Assembly (NCBI GenBank): GCA_965644295.1 | Contig: CBFFRP010000268.1 | Coordinates: forward strand, 1 to 64,000 | Length of the DNA: 64,000 nt | Direction: 5' to 3' | Origin: Paraphysomonas bandaiensis | Taxonomy: Eukaryota; Chrysophyceae | In this document: positions 11,289 to 25,500 of the stretch, in pieces | Position numbering within the stretch: position 1 is the stretch's first letter | Layout: each line of letters starts with the position of its first letter | The notes under the pieces: model-generated | What the model was told of the DNA's origin: nothing | Database searches by the model: none | What the model saw: only the letters and a program-made list of their open reading frames with translations | Made by a program: the position numbers and the translations under genes

Positions 11289-14215
11289 TTACGCATCCAA
11301 ATCCAACGAATGCGTTTGAACAGCAAGGATAACAACTGCCCAGAGGTGTATCAAGACGAGATAAAGCACAAAAGACAGCCGCAATAACGGATAATTTCGT
11401 AAAAATCTGCAAAAAATATGTTACAGCAACGCTATATGCCACACTAGAGTATACAAGGAACATATGGTGTACGTTTTACCTTCCAGTCACTAACGTCCAA
11501 GTATCTATCATATCAACCGCACGCACCACATTAGGTCCAGCTTTCACTCCAATTCTCTCGAATTCCGTTATAACTTTACCCTTCTCGCCGGAAGGCTTAT
11601 GTCCTCTTCGTCGTACACCATCCTCTATGTCATGGGAATTGCTACTCTGTGATAAGGACAGCGAGCTATACTCGTCAAGGGTTGATGCCAACTGCTCCTC
11701 GGCTCGGGTACACCTGAAATAGCATAGGATAAAATTAAAGGAATTATATTACCGTGGTTACAATCAGTGACGTCCCAGTATTAAACAAGCTTAAATATAC
11801 AAAAGAAGGAACGATTCGTGAAAGCTCAAGTGTATATAGCCGTCACACAATTAATCATGTATTTAGTTAAAATTTTTGATCTGTTAGGTATACATATGCC
11901 CAGCAACATTTTCGGAAGCCATATCTATATCACATGCTCCTACCTTCGCTGGGCATCCTGGAGGCGGACTTTCAGACCAGCTCTCTCTGACAATAATTCC
12001 TGCATAGCGTCCTGTTTCTTTAACAACTGCTGTCCTAGATTACGAACTTGAGTTTCCAACTGCGCAATTGTTTCCGTCGCTGAATCAGCTTCAGAAGAAG
12101 CAATACTGGAACGTTGCTTCACCGGTGACGGACTACTTGCCGCTGCTGATGTTGCATTGGCACAACGCTCAATAAGTTTGCTTCTCTCAGTCTCCCAAGT
12201 ACGAGTACTGGTTTCCAACTCAGATTGTGTTTGCTTCAGGCGTCGCAAGGTGGTGTCATGCTCATTCTTTAGGTCGGAAAGTTCAGTGCTAAGGGTGTCA
12301 ACCTACACAGGGAAAATGTATTAATAAAAAATATATCATATATATATCAACTATGGATCCTTTTCAAGTTATACACAAAACTATTCCCATAGATAACAAG
12401 GTATAAAGGAAATGAGCTCACTTGTCGTCGATACATTTCCACTTCCCGAACCAATTCTTCATCTCCTTCAGATGTGCCACTAAGGTTCTGAAGTCTCATG
12501 ATCTGACACACAAATCATAATAATTAAATCAAAAAGCACAGCACCAAAAAAGACTCCTCCGTATAATGTATATTGACCAATGATTACCTCGCGTTCACGC
12601 TGCATTATTGTTTCTGTAAGCTCAGAGTTAGCTTTCTCTAATTCCTCCTGTCTTCTGTGGGCCTGTCTCATCCACGCAGCATGCTCGGTTCTCAATGTTT
12701 CTGCAGATAACTGGTAGCAAATAAAGAGTAACATTATACACGAATATGCAAGCTACCAACATATCTGCTATACCCACAACTAAAACGAAGTCATATGAAA
12801 GTGTCATACAAAAGCCTTTCACGAGAACATAAAGATACAAAACAAGTGCACGCTCAGATGAAATGTGTACATGTAATCTGACCTCAGCTGCTCTCAGTTC
12901 CTCTCGAACACCTTTCATGTTTTGACTAGAGTTGAGTCTAGCCTCTTGAAGGTCTTCTAATAATGTTGCCTCTCGCACAGACCACTCCTTCTGAAGATTA
13001 TCGAGAGTTGTTACCCGACTACGAAGTGTACCAACTTCCCCTTTCAGCGTCTGTTCACATCACGAAATAAGTGCGACATATTCAACCGTTGTCCACAATC
13101 GACACACCTCAATCAAAGCATCTCTTGCAGCAACGGTACTTTCGAGTTCTGTTAGTCGTGACGTCACAGCCTGCCTGTCAGTGCTCTTGGCTCGCTCTAC
13201 AACAGTTCATTACAAGCGATGCATTTATATGCTTTATACAAGGAATAGGTTACTTCAGCGCCAGGATAACACATACTTCATGAATGCATAACCGCACATT
13301 ACGACACGCTACGATATATGTAGACACAGAAACTACTCTTTAATCGGTATACCTATTTCTTTTATTTCATCCTGCAGCTCTTCTTCCCTAGCAGCGGCCT
13401 TTTCTTGAGCTGTTTTGTATGCCTCCCATGCCTCAACGACCTATATATGCATTTCGTTCAATACAGACACATATTTACGCACACACTTCGTAAACAGTAA
13501 TGCAACGGAGTGAATTTATCACATGTCATCACCCTCACCTCTCCCTTAAGGTGTTCAATCTGACCTTCTAAGTCAAGACACTCTGCATTCAGGCGCTCAA
13601 TTTCCTGTGACGAGGTTAAGAAGGAATCTCTGTGGTAAAAGCAAAGAAAACACCTTGTTCTTTTTTATTAATTGTTGCCTTGCATCCTTACTTATAGGAG
13701 CCTTTCCACTATCAGAGGGTGCTATAAACATCGAGTGTGAGAGAAATACTGGGTACGAGTCAGTGATGTATAAGGATACAGCATAACTTGCACAAGCTAT
13801 GAGATAAAAGTAATAATATGACAGTTGCAGCTTTGGAATTATTGTTGACTCGACACTTACGTGCGGAATCATGTTCATCACCAGCTAGGTGTGTCAGGCT
13901 AGCTGCTGAGCCGGCTGTCGCCTCAATTGCACCTTTGCTCTTGTCTTCAATTTCCTATAAACTAGCTGTGAGGAAAGCCAATAAGATGTCATTATACTAT
14001 ACATTATCTACAGTTTCATGCAATGAATCAGACGACGAAGTTTCATTTTTCCGCTTCATTCGTATAGATTTTGCTGACTCTTTGGGCTCTAATTCCTCAT
14101 AATAAATTAGGAGATGTTATCAGTAGAGAGCTGAGGTGATACCTTCCAGTGTCTCTTTAGCAGCATTGTCGATGCTATTCAGCATATCCGAAAAATTAGC
14201 TCCTATTTTAAACAT
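11289..14215 (-). CDS. Golgin-84-like coiled-coil Golgi membrane tether
   Basis: A minus-strand gene of about ten short exons. The first exon begins MFKIGANFSDMLNSIDNAAK at 14215, like the N-terminus of golgin-84 (GOLGA5). Middle exons (about 13.6-11.9 kb) encode long heptad-rich coiled coils, such as TEHAAWMRQAHRRQEELEK and a segment with LETQVRNLGQQLLKKQ. The exon at about 11700-11477 ends GPNVVRAVDMIDTWTLVTGR. The last exon reads FLRNYPLLRLSFVLYLVLIH, then LWAVVILAVQTHSLDLDA and a stop at 11289-11291. This arginine-flanked, single C-terminal membrane anchor is diagnostic of golgin-84, which tethers vesicles at the cis-Golgi rim. First and last exons are secure; the exact borders of the central exons were not all resolved. 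Confidence 0.8.
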
Positions 14216-15756
14216 ATTGAACTATAAGGTGAAAGGAATCCTTGATGTTGTTAATAAGGGGGACTCTCTCTCTCTGTGTGTATGTATCTATATGTATGTG
14301 TGTTGGTGGGATGTATGTATATATAATCGTATGAGTATTAGTGGACCATTTTATACATTAAGATATGACTGCTGATGATTAGGATGGTGAGGAGGGGTAA
14401 GCTGATTGCGATAAACTTCACAGAGTGAGTCTGATATGGATATTAAACACACTAACAATAGTATATATATACATATATATATGTACGTGTAGATGGACTT
14501 CATAGTAGTATGATGTATGATACATACTCTGGAGATGATATACAGCACGTACTTTGATATAGACATACAGCAGTACGTAGCGAAGTATAGCTAGCTGTTT
14601 AACTTCATATACAAACAGTATTCTGTATACTGTATTTAGTATAATACGAGTATGTACATAGCCTAGGTAGATGCAGGTACACAGGTACAGAGATACACAA
14701 GTACACTGGTGCAACAGTATCCAAGCTGATATCTATACACAAGTACCTCTGGTGCATCCACCAGTGCACTCATATATAGTAATGATCATTGATGTCAATA
14801 CACCTTGTCTCGAGCAGATAGTAACTGAAGGTTCTTATCGTATGACAAGCTCTCATATACTAGAATCCAATAGATATTCCATAGTATCACTCACACGACT
14901 CTTATCATGGGCATGTATGCACTATAGCATGACGGCCGGATATTGCAGTACATAGAATGATATATTTAGAGTATTGATTAGTTGGACAAATACATAGATA
15001 CACCTGTAGAGGTACATGCAGTATACAACAGTATATATCCTATCATCGTTATTATCCTGATCACTTCCATTAAATAAATCTGACACAAGCCATCATATGA
15101 ATAAACCACGATATCAATGTCTTGTGGTCTCATTCAGATGTAGTTATTAAAAAAGTGACTGTATCTGATATCTTCTAGAGTCATTTATTAGTTTGGTGAA
15201 TGGAAACGTGGAATGTCATCAAAGATGCTCTCTTCTGAATGAATGTTTGTGCTTGGCGGTCCTAAGATATTATGAGAAGAAGTATATAGTTAGGTTCTCT
15301 GAGTCATACAAATATCAAACTGTTTTGGGATAACAGATCTGCTGTTCTCTCAAAAAGTATTTCCCGACCGGTGACCCAGCATACCACTTATAGGTTTACT
15401 TCTGTTCGATGATGGTGTACCGTAAAAATGAATATAGTTTTAGAATATGTGCACTAAAATGTGTGATATGTTTCCGTCGTAGTATTTTATATATAATAAT
15501 AGATATTTATATATCTCTATTCGGGGAAAGTAACTGTAATTCATACTTCACTTTCAGAGTGTGTAACCGGAGATCAAACCAATATACACTCTTTTTGTGA
15601 CCTGTTTCCATAATCCTGTAACAGACAAACTGCATCACACATTTACCGTTATGAATATTTTCAACCAATGAATGCTACTAAAGAATTAACCGCCCGTTTT
15701 TCGTCAAGTAAAAATTAGAATATTATTTACTATTTACTCAGTCGTCAAAAAAAATG
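14216..15756. other. AT-rich intergenic region
   Basis: 1.5 kb between two minus-strand genes. Near 14275-14320 there are TATG-type tracts just upstream of the golgin-like start codon. TACAGTAC/GTACAC-type short repeats run through 14.5-15.1 kb. No supported coding exon or RNA gene was found. Confidence 0.45.
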
Positions 15757-17950
15757 TCACTCCATCGCACTGACAAGGCCTACAGATGAGGTCACTGAGC
15801 TTGTTGACGAATCCATTCCATAATTATAAATATCTGACTTGATGGATGTATCCATTGCAGATGCCCAAGCTTTCGAAGCTTCTTTTTCACTAAGCGACAC
15901 TACACTACTAAGCTCATGAATGCGCAGTGCACGACTAAAAACATCTTGTACTACTAAGGCAGACGTCAGTATATGAAGGAAGACAATTGAAAGTGTTGTC
16001 GATGTAGCGAAAAGTGGAATGATAGCCGTTGCTAAGGCCACAGTGTAAAAGAATACATGGTATACCAATCTCCGTATCGTACCATTGAAATTGAACTCAA
16101 ACCCCCTGTGCATAAGACTCATCGAGTACATCATAATAAGAGATATCGATGCAAAGCCACACATCAAAAACTCATCTCTCATCTCCTGATACTCATCAAA
16201 GGAATGAAAAACAACTTTGACACCAACAGCAAAAAACAGCACACACATGGAGAGTATACTCTGAAGATCAATCCACAAATAGCCTAGCGAGGTTGACCGA
16301 ACTAAGACATGACGTTTGGGCTCACGTTGCTGCTGTTCATAGTAAACATTCCCTACATTGAAGACAACAGCGAATCCCAGCAATGCACGTACATACGACG
16401 GAAAGTCATACCTAAAATCAAATAGTATCACTTAGGCTACGTGAGTAAAAACAATTAGACAAAGTATACGGCTACGTTAACAAGTGGCACGGCGCGCATT
16501 CATGATGTATACGACGACCAATATATATTACAATGAATATTCGGGACTCACCCCCCATGGGCTTGCACTAGCTGAATCACAGCCTCCCCTAAAATCAGCA
16601 TAAAAAATGTCCCTTGTCTAGATACAAGATGCCCAACGTGTTTTTCAATAATTAACGGAGGTGAATCATCTGGTCTTAAAACTGCAAGAAAGTGCATCAG
16701 TGGTCGCTCCACAAGTATACCCACTGCCCAGACATACAAGTATGCCCGTCCAGAGTCATTCGTTGGGGTCAGCATTGATAATGCGAACACCACAGCGCTA
16801 GCGGAAGTATGCAATATGATTCGAATAAGGTACGGACGATGAGATGTATTGTTGAATGCGGCGCGAATATACCTGCATCAGTCTATTTAAAATAACCATT
16901 ACATGTTGGAAGAGGCGTACATTGCAATCGTTAATATTCTGCACATAGTTGCCATCAGTGATATTGGGTGCTGATGTTTATCTCGATCCCATGAGTGCTG
17001 GTATTCGTGGTGTATATCATCCTCTACACGTAAGTGTAATGCGATGACAAATGCCCCCATGGCTTGTAAAAGATAGTACGCCATATGGGTAACATCATTA
17101 ATATGAAACCTACGAAATATGTCATCCACACAAGCACATCAAGCAGAAATTGCAATGCACTATATATCCTACTCAGAGCAACATGCGAATAATAGTATTA
17201 CCTGTTTTGATACATCGTCAAATGGTCCCAAGTGCTGCGAAGCATTAAAAATAGAATTGCTGCCTTTACTAAACCCAACAATCTGTGATCGTACTTAATA
17301 ACCATTCCTAGTTGGAGCGCAGATGCAACGAAAACTAAGTCATAAAACAATTCATACCACGTTTCATGTCGATGCTCTTCTTCTTCATCATCCTCAATTT
17401 CACTTTTACTTGTAGAACTTGTTTTGGGTTCTTTCCGATCGGCTATCGGAGTTGATGCCACAACGCTGGATGTCCCACACATATTATTTATCACTTTTCC
17501 AAGCTCAAATCCCCATATGTGCGAAGGCCAAGGTTCTTTTGCAGGAACTCTCCAGTAAGATGGGATTGGAATATCGCCACAGACTTTTCGGTGAACAGTA
17601 AGGGCAATCTTGACTTTATCTAAAAGCATAAGTGGTGTATCGGTTGACTTCGATTTTCCTAACTCAATAGAATGTAAGTTCTTGCTTACACGAGTAGACT
17701 CATGACCAAATTCTCGTGGTTCCAATACTCCTAACTTTTTCTTTCGTTTCATATAACAATCACCACAAAACGCAAGTATTAAAATTAAAAGCATTAAACT
17801 CAATGCAACGATCGATAAAATCTCGAACATCACTTCATTTTCATGATGATAACTTGTTGTTGGGGCTACTGTAGGAATATCTTCCGCATATGTGTGTGTG
17901 AATCTATTCCAAAGGAGGTATACTGAGAGTATATATGGAGAATAGAGCAT
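15757..17950 (-). CDS. LtrA (low temperature requirement A) family membrane protein
   Basis: Four exons on the minus strand (17950-17202, 17109-16903, 16872-16552, 16411-15757) join in frame to 643 residues. LtrA-family proteins are multi-pass membrane proteins of unknown transport function, first named from a cold-growth mutant of Listeria. The signature HETWYELFYDLVFVASALQL is seen near residue 205. Further family marks are the LRSTWDHLTMY segment and the FFMLILGEAVIQLV helix, where the conserved GE of the family sits. About ten hydrophobic helices are visible. An N-terminal hydrophobic stretch and one extra helix (near residues 45-65) precede a 150-residue polar, acidic region, longer than in bacterial members. 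The start at 17950 is the first ATG; the frame stays open upstream only from a GTG. Confidence 0.85.
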
Positions 17951-18719
17951 GTGGGTAATGATGTGTATATATATACAGATACTGCTATATAGATTAGTCT
18001 GAACCACAGCCAGAGACACAAGGAATGGAGGAATGCAGTAGACCCCTATGATGGTTATGTCACAGGAGTTATAAGGTTAGATACAGCAAACAGCGAATAG
18101 GAAACTCTAGAACTGTTTAATGAGAGGAGTGGACAACATACACATATGACCACTCATAGACATAAAACCCCGTATATTATGGACACCCTCGGACTGAAAA
18201 CTCCAATATTCAGGAAAATTTGGTCTTATACAGTTGATTTGAAATTTTCATGTATGCAGTTTTGTCCGAATCTCAAATTTTATAATGAAAATTTTGTATA
18301 TGTAAAATCATGCTAATTTTAGCTGAAAATTGTAATTGGAATTCTGTTGGAGTGAAAATTGAAAAAAACGTCTTTGGTGTGTACTTTTCTCCACTATACA
18401 TACATGATGTACTGGTGTACACAGTTGTACCACACTGGAGTACGTGGCATGTACTCTATATCCATAAAGATTCGTATAGTAAGAATTCTAGTACATATTC
18501 TGTGTATGTTAATTCCATATGGTCCTCTCTGTATATATGTATGTATCATATAGTATCATTACTTAAACTATAGCATGAGACATCTACTAACCTACACCTT
18601 ACATTAACAACAGGAACTAGCGTGTCTCTTCTCTCCCTCCGTGCATCTGAACACCTCTATAGCTCAACAAGTATCAACTAACCCCCAGATAAGACACAGG
18701 CCTGTATAAGACTAGTGTT
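17951..18719. promoter_or_regulatory. Divergent promoter region
   Basis: 769 bases between divergent start codons of the LtrA-family gene and the kinase-phosphatase gene. The sequence is AT-rich, with a TATATATGTATGTATC tract near 18531-18547. Open frames within it show no protein similarity I can recognise. Confidence 0.4.
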
Positions 18720-20939
18720 ATGATAGGCACATACACAATGACTTATAGTGCCCTTATAAGAGGGGGATCTATGTTATTCTCCTCAGGATGTCGAGGGAAT
18801 AGATGGGTATCAACAAGTGTGAATAGAATTCCATTGCAAGAGTTATGTTTACAAAAGTCACGACGTACATTAGGAGGTGCACATACACACTTTAGATGGG
18901 GGGAATGGTTCTGTGCTTCCACTGGATTCATTCAACCCATTGCTGTTAAAGAAGCATCTTTAACTCGAGCAGAGAGAGAGCCATTGTCTGCAGCTGCGGC
19001 AAGTAGGCTGAGACAGGAAGCAGAGATGTTGCACACAGTACGTCACCCATACCTTCTTCATTGTCATGGAATTTGTGAAGAGAAAGACCCTGAGAGTTCA
19101 GAGCGGTACATTCGTCTGGTAATGGAAGCATGTTATGGTGACACTTTGTGCACGCACATACCATACGCTCCCCTGGATCGTAAACTCTTGTGGCTGCAGC
19201 ATGTGTGCCAAGCAATGACCTTCATTCACGAATCTGGTATCATACACAGAGATATTAAAACCAGTAACATTTTCCTGGCAAATGAGTGTGGAGCTGTCAG
19301 AATTGGAGATTTTGATAGTGCTATTCACATTTCATCGCTGGATACCATTGCCACAGAAGGTTACTGCAGTGTTTTTCTCTGTATGGTCTCATATAACTGT
19401 AACCTGCAGGAGACAAGTTTGGAACTCTGACCCATATGGCACCTGAGAGTCTGTCAGGTACCCGAATGTACGATTAGTTGTGTAACAAGAATATGAAAGT
19501 ACGTGTTTATTTGTGCTCGTATATATATGCTATCAATGCGTATTATGAGTTCTAGCATTTACTTTCTCTGAGCAGAAGGGAGATTTAGTAAGGCATCTGA
19601 CGTGTATGCGTTCGGCATTATGGCATTTGAAGTCATCGAAGGCGTGAGTGCCTATCACGGTCGTATGTCATCTGGTGTACCCGGCTGCCTCACTCAGGAG
19701 GAGTTTGTGTCTGAAGTGATTGAAGGTAGACTTCGGCCCAGCGCAGACGACACCATGATTTCAAAGCACCATGTTCGTTCTGGTCTAGAGAGAATTCAAA
19801 GGGAGCATGCGCTCTGTGGAGATGACGTCATGCGAAGCTTGCGAGCCCTATGTGTTCAGTGCTGGGATGGAGAGAGTCGAAAGCGACCAAGTTTCAGTGA
19901 CTTAGAGCTGGAAATAGGAATTATTCGGGAAAAACTACGAGCGAAATCCCGCAATGTAATTGCTCGGCATCAACCATCCTTCGCTGACCACCATGACGAT
20001 TTATTGGGAAAAGCAGAGAAAATCGGGAATAGAAAAACGATGGAGGACAGTACAGTGCTGATACGTGGGGAATGGAAACATCGTGAAAGTGGGTTGTCAG
20101 AGTGGGTTGTGGCGGGTGGTGTGCTTGATGGTCACGGGGGGGCAGAAGTTTCGAAATTCGCTGCAGATAGTATATCTAGGGTAATTAAGTCGAGACTTGG
20201 CCAGAGTTACAGTACTGAAAGTGGCGATGATTTTACTCCCCCGTCGTTATACTCAGTAAGTGCTGTAGAAATTTTACGTGAAGTGGAACGCCTGGTACAG
20301 TTGAAAATGTCTAGGGATACAACATGTTCTTGTGGCAGCACATCAACTCTAGTTACTGTTACGGAAAATGATATTCACGTTGCTTGGCTTGGAGATTCGA
20401 CAGCTATTTTGTGCCAGGCTAGGAAGGGTGAGATGGACAATCGTTCCAGTCTGTCAACGAATGATGTCGTCGTTTCAGAGCTGACTACTTCTCATATTCC
20501 AGAGGAAGAATCTGAACGCACTCGTGTAGAGGATTACGGTGGGACTGTGGGACGAACGATGAGAATGATGGATGATGGCTGTGAGTATCCAAGTGGTCCA
20601 TTCCGTGTATATACGTCATTCCACACTGGAGGGTTGGCAGTAGCCCGCGCTTTAGGAGATACGGCAATGCGACCTTATATATCAGGGGTGCCTTCCTCCC
20701 GAATTTATGCAAGAACAGAACGAGATCTGTTCCTTGTGATCGCCACAGATGGTGTGTGGGATGTATTGTCTGCTGAAGAGGTGTCTGACATTGTCCTCTC
20801 TCCTGCTTCTGAAAATCGCAGAAACCTGCACAATGCTGAAGAATCTGCAGCTAAAATTATTGATGAAGCACTTTCTAGAGGAAGTCAAGACAACGTCTCA
20901 GCGGTGGTCATAATGTTAAGTAAATTCTTTAGTCAATAA
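18720..20939 (+). CDS. Protein kinase fused to a PP2C-type phosphatase
   Basis: Three exons (18720-19359, 19410-19457, 19576-20939) join in frame to 683 residues. Residues about 60-400 are a TKL-like kinase domain: the ATP-site lysine in IAVKEAS, a helix-C glutamate in LRQEAEML, the catalytic loop HRDIKTSN, the APE-type motif THMAPES, and a C-terminal CVQCWDGESRKRPSF block. Two kinase motifs are unusual. The metal-binding DFG reads DFD (RIGDFDSAI), and the glycine-rich loop is replaced by TLGGAHTHFRWGEW. Residues about 420-683 are a PP2C phosphatase with GNRKTMEDS, GVLDGHGGAEVS, WLGDSTAIL, the GGLAVARALGD block, IATDGVWDVLS and GSQDNVSAVV, so all metal-binding aspartates look intact. One polypeptide would thus carry opposing activities. 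Similar fusions exist in plants. Confidence 0.85.
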
Positions 20940-22502
20940 AATATAAAGACAATATATATGAAAACTTGCTATGAGTATTGCTATTGGCACTATTCTAATG
21001 ATGCGAGAGTTGGTGTGGTGTATGGAACTTGCATGCATCGTGCATGCTGTGTTGATACCACTATATATTGCAAAGATAAAGAAACTAAAGGTTACATTAT
21101 AGTGGTGTCGTTATTGCCTTAAAAATAGAAAACTTCTACAAAGGTTACAAGCTATTATATAAATATGTGAATGACATAAATGTTGCATTTTCTTCTTCAA
21201 GTGAGTTCGAGTCATAAGGCGAAGTTTCTTAGTATACTACGCAGCACACACATCACGGTGTGTGTGTGAATCGTAATCTAAACTCACTGTGTAAGAGATT
21301 GCATTGATAGAAGAGTTTTATAGACAGTCTGAACTTTTATCCCTATAGGATACATGCTTGCATCGCATTCTAGCTAAGAAACCTTCTTTTAGCTCACTAT
21401 TACACACAAAAATGAATTATGAAGGAACTTGATGTAATATGCTCCCACAGCTCTGGTAATAGACCAGTTTATGTGTGAAAGCTGGGCAGACACAAAACAC
21501 GTAAACAATACACAGCGTATTGATCTAAACGAATTGGCCGGTAACAAACTCCTCAACGCACCGACTCTCCACATCTAGGTTTCCTAGATGGAATAGATGT
21601 AGGTGATCTAGTTGCCGGCCTAGTAGTTGAAGTAATCACTCACATAAGAGAAGCCACTTTCATTATGAATTACACAGCCAGAGTTGGTCTCGAAGATACT
21701 TGTATTCCTTATTAGCACCCATATACTCTACAGCAGTGTGTATCATACTTATTTGCCCATGTGTTCAGCCTCTATGATAATACATTGGAATGAACGGTGA
21801 TACATATCGCCATACGGTGCAATTTTCATATATATATGTGGATTCTGTGTATTCAGCGCTACTGCTATATGCAGTGAGATTCACGCACCTGCATTAACGG
21901 TCCGTGATCAAGAACAATACTACCAGATATACTGTAGAAACATAAAAATCATGGAATTATAACCTTCAAAAAGCTATATATCCAGTTTTTCTAATACCGT
22001 CTTACTTCCTGTCTACACAGTATCTTCGCTCTGAAGGTTTGTAGGGTTGATATGATTGGTTAGATGGGTTCAAGGGTGTCAAAAAAAATATTGGACTTCT
22101 AGACTTCAAGATGTACCTGGACAACCGTTAACGGAAGTGTGCTTACACTATATATATTCTCGTATCTGTAAAAACGGCCGTATAGCAGCCGTATGAAGGG
22201 AAATTTTCATGCTTATATCAATCACTCGCATGGTATCCATGACCATCTTCATCTCCATTAATGCTCATATATTACACCATACACATAACTATTCATGATA
22301 TTGTAACAGAATCATTGAGGGATATCAAGTATGAATATGAGGAATGTGAAAACAACAGATAGGAATGTACTGACAATAGAGAGACTGTATATTCCATTCC
22401 ATACAGCTCACTCCTCTACAACTCAATAACTCACAGTTAAACATAGTAAAGAGTATTATTTTACATATATTTCAAGTGTGATTTTGTTAATAAGAACTAG
22501 AA
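20940..22502. other. Intergenic region, nothing recognised
   Basis: 1.56 kb between two plus-strand genes. An AATAAA signal overlaps the upstream stop codon region (about 20934-20940). A short inverted repeat of CACACACA/TGTGTGTG lies near 21245-21270. I see no exon, RNA gene or transposon. Confidence 0.45.
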
Positions 22503-25500
22503 ATGTCTCTGAAATTTCTACAAGAACTCCGTGAGGCGGATGCTGAGATGGAAGTGGGATCCCATCATGAAGAGAATGAAAATACATTAAATTTAAGAAA
22601 CTTGTTGTCTGTTAAGAGGAAAATGCTGAGTAAATCTCAACGACTTAGTCTTCGGATACCTCGAAGAAAAGAAAGGCCATGGATTGGAAATAGATTTTGT
22701 GACACTGAGGAGGAGAGAAAAGTGCGGTATCGTAATTTTTACTTGCGGACTTTTTTTATTGAGAAGAACTCAAGCGCCCAGTCAAAATATGTCTTCCATC
22801 CTGTCTTTAAAATTTGTGAATATTTTGGAAAGACTCACGAATTACAGCCTATTAGTAGCGAGTGGACACAGATGTTTGACATCTTCCTGCACAAAGCCTA
22901 CAATGTCCAGAAGCATATGCTGTGTCGAGTTGGGCAACAGTCTCCATGCACATCTGCCTCGAGCTTAAGCGAAGATTCATTATCAAGTGCTTCGGAAGAC
23001 TCTTTTCATGGCATTTTTTTCGAGATGGATATGTGTGGTATAAAGGTCACGACCTCATTTGATCCTGAGTCGAGTCCTGGAAAGAGTAGCCTGACCAGGA
23101 AGCGCGCAATGTCATATCTGGGTGACGAGCCGAGCGGACATGGAGATGGATTGACGGAGCGTTCTGGCATAATAAAGCGGCGTTCATTCACTATGGGCGA
23201 ACTGCGCGACTGCTCTTACTCTCGCCCTATGCTCCTCCCGATGCCCGGATTAGAGCTTCTGCAGAAACAGGAAGGAACTGTTCCCAAAGCAGGAGGTATC
23301 GCCGATTTCTTGAAATCTATTAAGACTGATTCATGGATCCTTCCTCATATCATAACTGCTTTCTTACTGGTGGAACAAGAGCACAATGGCTTCAAACCGG
23401 CGGATATACTATACATCGACTCTGGTGGGCAGGAACAAATTGAATTGCACGGTGAGGGTAGTCAAGATACCGGTCACGATACAGGCTCATGGAGTAGGCC
23501 GCATTCTGGGCTCGGAATACGCCGACATATTAAAAATATTTTGTCGCTTACTACTTCTATGGACGCGTCATGTGAAGAGATTGTTGAAGTTGATGAGGAA
23601 ACGAAGCAGCCTTCAGAGATGCTGCCTTGTGCTTCGTTTTCGCCGGCGGAATCACTGTCGCCAAATAGTCAGGGGATGAACTTTCGATTTGATGGTGAGC
23701 AGTTGATTGTATCTCAGAGTAATGGAAGTCTGGAAAGTATGGGTGCTCCCAGTTCGTGCACTACCCCTCGGTCAGCCACGATATCTTCTCCCGAACCTTC
23801 TCTCCTTCCTCATATATCGCTGCCTCTTTTCTCGTCAACTGAATATTTAGGAGAAATGTTCCTTTGTAGGCAACATCCCTTTTGGGAGAAAAAATCTCTT
23901 CTAAGGATAAGTAACTTCCTTTTTGAATTTGGCCCAGGTAGGAATATATTTCCCACCGGATACGCATGTCTGGATAGTGCCAAAGTGAATATAGTGGAGA
24001 AGAACGTTTGCTTCCGAGGTAATTGAGTAATACCCCCTTATGCGCATATGACTTCGTGATGTGTAGATAAACTCACTCATCAGACGCACCATATGAGTCG
24101 GATTCTGCGTGTGTCGTTCTATTTATCATCAAACTATTTCTCCGATACACAAGATGTGCTGATATGCATGGATCCTGGAAGCAGTGAACGTGAAGATGAA
24201 AGTGGTAGTGATGGAGTAGAAAGGCTCTACCGAAAACTGCAGGAAGTCACGCAAACTCAAGTAAATGAACTGTATCACATCACTGATGGGCCTGAGAATA
24301 TTTTAGGACGAGGTATATCTGCAATATTGTTCTATCTGTATTGAGAAATGTAATAGGCAGGTACTCGGAAGTACTACAAGCGAGAAACCCCCGCAGACCT
24401 CAAGCAAATGCGGCATGTGAATCCGGTACTATATCTGCTTCTCAGCTATCCGGAGAGTGTGCACTTAAGGTGGTAGATAAGCGTGCCTACCAAGATGCTG
24501 TGAACAGTAAGCAAGAAAGAGCTGACACACTAGTGCGTGAGGTGGTAGCACATATGCAGCTGGGGTATTGCTACAAGGCAGATGTCGGGGGGGCGGAGCA
24601 ACTGTCCGCCAAAAGTACGGCCGAACTTCAACATTTAGAACTTCCCTTTGTGGAGCTGCTTGGCATTCATGAAACGAGGTACTCTTTACACACTGTAGTC
24701 ATGTTTCTTACTATCTCATTCAGGGAGAGCTTCATGATAGAGATGGAGCGTATGCAACAGCAAGACCTTTATTCCCTTCTGTACGAAAACGGCCCCCTGC
24801 CTGAAAATCAAGTGCGCCATATTGCACTTCAACTAGTGCAGGCTACCGCACTCTGTCAGTATAAGGGAATAGCGCATAGGGACATCAAACTCTCCAATAT
24901 TGGATTTCCATGCCAGTCGGCCGCAATTGACATTTCTCGCCAGAATCTGAATTTGATGCAAATTAAACTGGCAGACTTTGGCATGGCAGGGTTCGCTGAC
25001 AAGGATGGCCTCATTAGAGGCCGCTGTGGAACTCCAGGTATTCATGATGTAATTATGTAATTCCGCAAGTTTACTTGGGCGTTCGCAGGATGCGTCGCAC
25101 CTGAAATCCTTAGCAGTGGGACTAGGGAAGGCTATCCTCTTAATGTGGACTTGTTTTCTGTAAGTTCTATCTCAGTATATGTAAAGTATCTATTTGACAA
25201 CATTATTTCTGTAGATCGGGGCTACGTTATATTGCCTGTTGTGTGGGTATGAGCCCTTCGGGGGTGACACCACTCAAGAAATTCTTGAATCAAACCGTAT
25301 TTGTGATGTGAGATTTGATGATGCAGCATGGAGCCACATCAGTTCGAAAGCCAAAGATTTTGTAAAACGAGCAATGCATCCGATATCGCATAATAGATTG
25401 ACAGTACACGCGGCTTTGAGACACCCTTGGTTGCGGCGTTGCTACGGCACCGACGTAAGTTATCCGCCCACCACTCTTAGTGCAAAGGGAAAGCTGAGTC

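Noticed and set aside
17951-18019. Longer N-terminus for the LtrA-family protein
   Set aside because: The open frame extends only from a GTG codon; the first ATG is at 17950.
21190-21215. GAGTTCGAGTCATAAGG as a tRNA T-loop
   Set aside because: No acceptor stem, anticodon arm or D-arm can be folded around it.
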